The translations under genes and the position numbers were made by a program. From assembly GCA_964344485.1 (NCBI GenBank), contig CAYFNF010000003.1, positions 1 through 64,000 of the forward strand: 64,000 nt of DNA. The letters are read 5' to 3'. Source of the stretch: CAYFNF01 sp964344485 (lineage in GTDB: Bacteria; Patescibacteriota; Patescibacteriia; UBA9570; XYC2-FULL-38-9). Numbering within the stretch: the first letter of the stretch is position 1; the number at the start of each line of letters is the position of its first letter. Shown piece by piece: positions 59,818-64,000 of this stretch. The notes below the pieces were generated by a model. The model saw only the letters and a program-made list of their open reading frames with translations. It made no database searches and was not told where the DNA came from.

Positions 59818-62301
59818 TTACGCACACTTTGAATATCCACATCCGTGACAGGTCATACACCCCTCCATCATCGCTAGGATTCCACCGCAATCCGGGCACT
59901 CCGGTGCTAGTCCGACATCAGCGATTGACACAGATGACGAGACAGATACGGTTTCGGTCACCTCTCCTTGCGGAGTTACCTTCTCAGTCACTGTAATCTC
60001 TTCCATCTCAGTTGCTTGCAATAATTCATTCGCATTTTGTAGCTGTTCAGTCGTATCTTCACTAGAAAATTTCAACTGGAGCTTCTCTTGAGCTGCATTC
60101 ATGTGTGTAGTGAGCACTTGTGCAATTGCATCAGGAATAGAGAGGATCTGACCGTTCTTTCCCCAAGAAGGCATTGGTCCACGTATCCCTTTCATTTGGT
60201 CAATCACAGTCTCTGTGGAAATTCCAGAACGCAAGGCAAGAGAGATTAAGCGACAGATCGCTTCGGACTTGGCTGCAAAGAATCCGCCTGCTTTGCCGAT
60301 AGTAGCAAACACTTCAAACGGTCGGCCGGATTCATCATGATTGATAGTGACAAACATGGTACCGTAGCCGGTTTTAATCTTATACGTCACACCAGGCACG
60401 ATCTCTGGCCTGGAACGCGGCGCTGGTGGAGCCATGCCGTTTCCTACTGCTTGCTTCTCTTTCTCTTCAGCATTTGCTGCTTCAGCAACCGGAGACGCTT
60501 GCTCTTGAGGCACTTCTTGTGGTTCTGGTGTTGGTGCTGGTACCTCTTGCTGCGGTTGTTGCTTGACTTGTTCTTGTTTTGTGGTCTCAGTTTCTGGTGA
60601 ATTCTCAATCTCGTCTTCTTTCACCGAGCTTAATACTGCAGCGTCTCGTGATCCATCACGATAGTATGTCACTCCTTTACATCCCAATTTATACGCTTGC
60701 ATGTAGAGCTCTTTCACTTCTTCTACTGTATGGTTGTTTGGTGCGTTTACGGTCTTTGAGATCGAGGCGTCTGTGTACTTTTGTGCTACTGCTTGCATTT
60801 TGGCGTGTTCAAGTGGAGTGAGCTCTTTTGCGCTTACGAAATACTCTGGCTTGTCACTTGCTGGCGTATCTGGGTTTGCTTTCTTCCACTTTTCATATAA
60901 TGGATGATAGACAATATGCTCACCAAGACGATCCTTTCGCTTGAACACAAAGTCAAATACTGGCTCAATACCTGAACTCACTCCTGACAGAATGCTCGTA
61001 GTACCGGTTGGCGCTTGTGTAAGAAGCACGCCATTTCGGATGCCGTATCTGCTGATATCATCTTGAATATCTTGCGGTAGTCGTTTAATAAAGAGTCCTT
61101 GTGAATACTTCTCTGCATCAAACGCTGGAAATGGACCCTTCTCCTTTGCGACCTCAATTGAAGCGCGGTATGATTCATCACGAATAATCTGATAGACCTC
61201 TTCACACCATGCGATAGCTTCATCTGACCCGTATCGAATCTTTGACTTGATCAACGCATCTCCAAGCCCCATAGTCCCTAGACCTGTTCTTCGTACCTTT
61301 GACTGCGCTTCTTCATTCTCTTTATAGAAGTACGGTGTTGCGTCCACTACGTTGTCCATAAAACGGATAGCAGAATGAATAGTAGTGATAAGATCTTCTT
61401 TTAATAGCTCGCCCTCATCCGTGACAAACGCTGAGAGATTGAGTGAGCCCAAGTTACAGACTCCCCATGCTGGTAATGGTTGCTCTCCGCACGGATTCAC
61501 ACAGACCAGGTCTTCAAAGTACCAAGTGTTAGTCTCTTTATTCATGCGCTCCATAAAGACCATGCCTGGCTCACCTGAAGCGTGTGCTGATTCACAAATC
61601 CGATCCCAAAGATCTTGTGCTTTGATCGTTCGTACTATTTCGCCCTTCCATTGCAGGTCCCAGTCTGCATTATTCTCTACTGCTTCCATGAATTTATCGG
61701 AGATACAAACCGAAAGATTAGCATTCGTTACCTTGCCCATCTCTCTCTTTACTGTGATGAACTCTTCAATATCAGGATGATCATCATTTAACATGAGCAT
61801 GAGCGCTCCGCGACGTGACCCACCTTGAATGATCAGTCCAGTAGCGAATGAGTACAAGCCACCAAAGGATACTGCTCCAGATGCGGTGCCGTTCACTCCT
61901 TTTACATATGCACCCCGTGGACGCAAGCTAGAAAGATTCACACCAACACCACCACCGCGAGACATGATCTCCACCATGGTTTTTACGGATTCAAAAATCC
62001 CAGCTCGACTATCATCTGGAGATGGGATGACATAACAATTATAAAATGTCAGGTCTACTTTCGCTCCTGAGCCAGCGAGAACTCTGCCGCCAGGGACATA
62101 CTTAAACCCTTCTAACGCATTGTAGAACTTCTCCTCCCATTCTTTTTTCTTATCTACGGTTGTTTCTATGCTAGCGATCGCACGTGCTACGCGATGCCAC
62201 ATCTCCTCCGGGGTGTCTTCTATTCGATTGCCGTCTTCATCTTTGAGTGCATATCGATCAAAAAACACATCTTTCCGAAGGCCTTCCAATGTATAGGCCA
62301 T
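59818..62301 (-). CDS. nrdJ: Adenosylcobalamin-dependent ribonucleotide reductase (class II)
   Basis: An 827-residue class II reductase that makes deoxynucleotides with vitamin B12 and needs no oxygen. The redox Cys pair is Cys89 (FYNCYVIP) and Cys282 (GVCNLGSLN), and the thiyl-radical site is NPCGEQPL with Cys271 and Glu273. No ATP-cone is present at the N-terminus. After the barrel, a Pro/Gln/Glu-rich linker (about 575-640) joins a TSCPD-type domain with GGFFAAKSEA and a Cys-rich end (CPDCGG, CMTCHGCGYSKC), probably a zinc site plus the reducing Cys pair. NrdR-type boxes lie in its leader. Confidence 0.95.
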   Translation of the reverse strand: MAYTLEGLRKDVFFDRYALKDEDGNRIEDTPEEMWHRVARAIASIETTVDKKKEWEEKFYNALEGFKYVPGGRVLAGSGAKVDLTFYNCYVIPSPDDSRAGIFESVKTMVEIMSRGGGVGVNLSSLRPRGAYVKGVNGTASGAVSFGGLYSFATGLIIQGGSRRGALMLMLNDDHPDIEEFITVKREMGKVTNANLSVCISDKFMEAVENNADWDLQWKGEIVRTIKAQDLWDRICESAHASGEPGMVFMERMNKETNTWYFEDLVCVNPCGEQPLPAWGVCNLGSLNLSAFVTDEGELLKEDLITTIHSAIRFMDNVVDATPYFYKENEEAQSKVRRTGLGTMGLGDALIKSKIRYGSDEAIAWCEEVYQIIRDESYRASIEVAKEKGPFPAFDAEKYSQGLFIKRLPQDIQDDISRYGIRNGVLLTQAPTGTTSILSGVSSGIEPVFDFVFKRKDRLGEHIVYHPLYEKWKKANPDTPASDKPEYFVSAKELTPLEHAKMQAVAQKYTDASISKTVNAPNNHTVEEVKELYMQAYKLGCKGVTYYRDGSRDAAVLSSVKEDEIENSPETETTKQEQVKQQPQQEVPAPTPEPQEVPQEQASPVAEAANAEEKEKQAVGNGMAPPAPRSRPEIVPGVTYKIKTGYGTMFVTINHDESGRPFEVFATIGKAGGFFAAKSEAICRLISLALRSGISTETVIDQMKGIRGPMPSWGKNGQILSIPDAIAQVLTTHMNAAQEKLQLKFSSEDTTEQLQNANELLQATEMEEITVTEKVTPQGEVTETVSVSSSVSIADVGLAPECPDCGGILAMMEGCMTCHGCGYSKCA

Positions 62302-62417
62302 ATGTTTTTTTACTAATGAACGAATATTGTTGTGATGTGGAGAATCTCCACTGCACAGCGATATCCCCCATTTTTTGGTACGAACTAAAGCGAAAAAAAA
62401 TATGCGGAAGTGTAGGG

Positions 62418-62465
62418 ATTCTATATGTAGTGCCGTGAATCGATTGAAACAACTATATCTAGTAT
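62418..62465 (-). promoter_or_regulatory. Pair of NrdR-type boxes upstream of nrdJ
   Basis: Two sites resembling the NrdR box (consensus near ACACTATATATAGTGT) read on the minus strand ATACTAGATATAGTTG (62450-62465) and GCACTACATATAGAAT (62418-62433). Their centres are exactly 32 bases apart, the usual three-turn spacing of NrdR pairs. They lie just downstream of the predicted transcription start, which fits repression at high dATP/ATP. NrdR itself is not in the window. Confidence 0.75.
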
Positions 62466-62482
62466 TTTTTTCTCTTGTCTAT

Positions 62483-62511
62483 ATTGTATCACAGCCTGGG
62501 ACCTGTGACAA
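62483..62511 (-). promoter_or_regulatory. nrdJ promoter with palindromic spacer
   Basis: On the minus strand TTGTCA (62506-62511) and TACAAT (62483-62488) are 17 bases apart, predicting a leader of about 175 bases. The spacer is part of a palindrome TCACAG-N8-CTGTGA, a possible operator. The leader also holds a 10-pair hairpin at 62331-62357 (GTGGAG/CTCCAC core). I saw no cobalamin-riboswitch B12 box. Confidence 0.7.
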
Positions 62512-62559
62512 TGAGTAAAAGTAGGGATCAGACCCACTACAATATGTGGATAAGTGGAA

Positions 62560-62592
62560 AAAAAATAAAACACCCCCCTAGATATAGGGGGT
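62560..62592 (-). terminator. Terminator of the secreted-protein gene
   Basis: On the minus strand ACACCCCCTA pairs with TAGGGGGGTGT around TATC and is followed by TTTATTTTTTTT, about 35 bases past the stop codon at 62628. Confidence 0.85.
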
Positions 62593-62627
62593 GTCAATTA
62601 TACACGCTAATATAGCTCTCGAATTTA

Positions 62628-63455
62628 TTAGTCGAAAGTGATGTCTATTCCGCTGCGATGCTGACCCATGCGTAGTTTTCTTTTCACGTTGGTTTTCGCT
62701 CTTTTCCTGTCATATTTCGCAATAACCTTGTACTTCTTTTTTGGCTTTACTGGATAGAACGAGTAATTACCATCAGCATCCGTAGTGGTGCGCTGAAGAA
62801 TTTTCTTCCCGTTCTTGCGTTTTAGCAATACTTGCGCTCCATCAACAGTAAATTCCTTTTCTGACACAGTCTCATACACAGTTCCGGATATCTTTGGCTT
62901 TGCTTTGTGATACAGTGAGACACTATTCACTTTAAATGTCGTTAACCGTTCTCCATCATTAACTACTTCAAACACCAGCTGTAATCGCTCATCTGCTATT
63001 TCAGAAGGAAATATTTTTCTTACATCAGTCCATGTCTCTTCGGTTTCATCCGGATAGATCTCCCGGTAATAGTACACTTCTTCTGTGTCGACGTTCTTTA
63101 ATTTAACAATTCCATAGTCCGTAGTATTATTCTCATCCTCTTCTGTAACCAATCGGTAAGAGTATCGTAGGATTATCTTTGATTTTGGTTCATTTTGACC
63201 TGGACCTCCTAATGCATACACCCCTTGCTTCACATTATAATCACCGAGATTGAAATAGGTGTCGTCCTTCCATGTCTTGTTCTCTATTGCATCCATGCAT
63301 GTCTCTACTGTACATCCGTTAAAAAATATCCAACTGCTGGTCACCCATTCCCCTGGAATAAAATTATAACCAGAGAAATAGTCTGCGTTTACAGGTGTGT
63401 AAACAAAAAACAGCGCGATTGCAACAGAAATTGTGTAAGCAAATGCCTTCTTCAT
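62628..63455 (-). CDS. Secreted beta-rich protein with carboxypeptidase-regulatory-like domain
   Basis: A 275-residue exported protein with a signal peptide (about 1-24, ending PVNA). Residues 25-185 are rich in aromatic and acidic residues with beta-sandwich character and one Cys pair (CTVETC). Residues about 188-275 fit a CarboxypepD_reg/CNA-B-like fold (ISGTVYE, GAQVLLKRKNGKKIL, TTTDADGNYSFYPVKP). No anchor is seen. It may be a released or wall-bound adhesion or carbohydrate-binding protein. It is not co-transcribed with nrdJ, since a terminator and promoter intervene. Confidence 0.78.
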   Translation of the reverse strand: MKKAFAYTISVAIALFFVYTPVNADYFSGYNFIPGEWVTSSWIFFNGCTVETCMDAIENKTWKDDTYFNLGDYNVKQGVYALGGPGQNEPKSKIILRYSYRLVTEEDENNTTDYGIVKLKNVDTEEVYYYREIYPDETEETWTDVRKIFPSEIADERLQLVFEVVNDGERLTTFKVNSVSLYHKAKPKISGTVYETVSEKEFTVDGAQVLLKRKNGKKILQRTTTDADGNYSFYPVKPKKKYKVIAKYDRKRAKTNVKRKLRMGQHRSGIDITFD

Positions 63456-63470
63456 ATAATATGTTAGTTA

Positions 63471-64000
63471 TTAATGCTCCACGCCTTTGCGAGGAAGAAA
63501 GTCCTTGTGGTATGGACTCTTAGTTGTTGTCATGACTGTAATCAAGTCTGCAGCATTTAACAGCTTTGACGGTGCATTCTTTCCAGTAAGAATCACCTCG
63601 GTCTCCTGGTGTTTGTTATCAATAAAATCTAATACCTCTTCAAGTTTTACTATTTCATGATGCAATACTGTATTAATTTCATCTAATATGAGGATGTCTG
63701 GCCGCTTCATGACCATGGCTCGTCGCGCATATTCTAGCCCTTGCTTTGCTAAATACTGATCCATAGCGCTTGGATCTGCTAAATCAGTTGGATCTGGTGT
63801 GCCAAATTGCACTATTTCAATGTGTGGAGCTAGTTTATCGTGCGCTAGCAGCTCTCCGTAGTCTTTATGGCCTTTTACGAACTGAATCACTAATACCTTC
63901 ATTTTATGCCCTGCAGCACGCAACGCCACGCCCAGTGCAGCAGAGGTCTTGCCTTTCCCCTCTCCGGTATAGACATGAACATACCCCAATCTCTTTTTTG
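63471..64000 (-). CDS. cobO: Cob(I)alamin adenosyltransferase (CobO/BtuR type), 5' end probably outside window
   Basis: At least 172 residues of a P-loop enzyme that puts the 5'-deoxyadenosyl group on cob(I)alamin, making the cofactor NrdJ needs. The ATP loop is YTGEGKGKTSAALG and a Walker B-like DILILDEINT follows near 98. Family residues IQFVKG and TGKNAP are present. A TTG at 63989 could start the protein, but the frame stays open to the window edge (KKR before it) and the family usually begins a few residues further upstream, so the true ATG is probably beyond 64000. Confidence 0.92.
   Translation of the reverse strand, partial: KKRLGYVHVYTGEGKGKTSAALGVALRAAGHKMKVLVIQFVKGHKDYGELLAHDKLAPHIEIVQFGTPDPTDLADPSAMDQYLAKQGLEYARRAMVMKRPDILILDEINTVLHHEIVKLEEVLDFIDNKHQETEVILTGKNAPSKLLNAADLITVMTTTKSPYHKDFLPRKGVEH

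Noticed and set aside
62302..62476. Cobalamin riboswitch in the nrdJ leader
   Set aside because: No B12 box or matching core is visible. The leader instead has NrdR-type boxes and a single hairpin.
1..64000. tRNA, rRNA, CRISPR arrays, insertion sequences, prophage or toxin-antitoxin genes
   Set aside because: I looked on both strands for T-loop signatures, regular spaced repeats, transposase and phage motifs, and saw none.
1..64000. GC-rich islands as plain assembly contamination
   Set aside because: Not fully excluded. Host-like AT-rich promoters and T-rich ends directly attached to two of the three genes, and the absence of N at the joins, make integration more likely than chimeric joining. 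Read mapping would settle it.

Overview
The window looks like a chromosomal segment of an uncultivated Candidate Phyla Radiation (Patescibacteria) bacterium. The evidence is a compact genome with almost every gene on the minus strand, many overlapping or touching genes, and many start codons with no Shine-Dalgarno. It also has the gene types common in these genomes: a DUF4012 protein, a TraG/VirD4-like ATPase with a long low-complexity tail, a DUF2330 protein, L,D-transpeptidases with FG-GAP-like repeats, a split ComEC, and adenosylcobalamin-dependent ribonucleotide reductase with a cobalamin adenosyltransferase. A full-length release factor 2 gene and TGA stops indicate the standard bacterial code (table 11), so this is not a UGA-glycine lineage. 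Two N runs (29567-29589 and 50139-50148) show a scaffolded metagenome assembly.

Layout, left to right (transcription mostly runs right to left). 1-770: GC-rich island 1, with a truncated membrane protein and a small coupled reading frame. 983-9384: clpB, a phosphoribosyltransferase, the TraG-like ATPase with its membrane partner, and a sigma-region-4/HARE-HTH regulator. 9536-9994: the only plus-strand gene. 10037-12626: secF and secD, the latter carrying an embedded parvulin-like segment. 12680-13340: GC-rich island 2 (cyclic-nucleotide-binding-fold protein). 13440-16420: two tandem L,D-transpeptidases. 16504-21351: membrane protein, secA, unknown gene, hibernation factor. 21467-26055: ftsW-murG-murC-murB. 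26070-26610: a gene-free, strongly structured stretch with its own promoter and terminator, the best candidate here for an undescribed RNA. 26693-35772: lepA, murJ, DUF4012 protein, glycosyltransferase, methyltransferase, tgt. 35775-43475: mostly membrane and surface proteins, including lgt. 43486-46301: transaldolase, rpe, rpiB and a thiol-redox set (glutaredoxin, DsbA-like, trxB). 47358-49196: a BlaI/BlaR-like repressor-protease pair. 49299-52362: DsbA-like protein and split ComEC. 52418-57081: glmS, prfB, GC-rich island 3, degP. 57199-64000: small proteins, an ECF-S-like membrane protein, a glutamine amidotransferase, nrdJ with NrdR-type boxes, a secreted protein and cobO.

The genes describe a Gram-positive-type envelope cell that makes peptidoglycan (glmS, murB/C/G/J, ftsW, L,D-transpeptidases) and exports proteins through Sec with periplasmic-side quality control (SecA/D/F, DegP, two DsbA-like proteins, Lgt). 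It probably takes up DNA through ComEC. It can make deoxynucleotides with salvaged vitamin B12 (NrdJ, CobO), and it carries a non-oxidative pentose phosphate set. No tRNA, rRNA, CRISPR array, insertion sequence or phage gene was seen.
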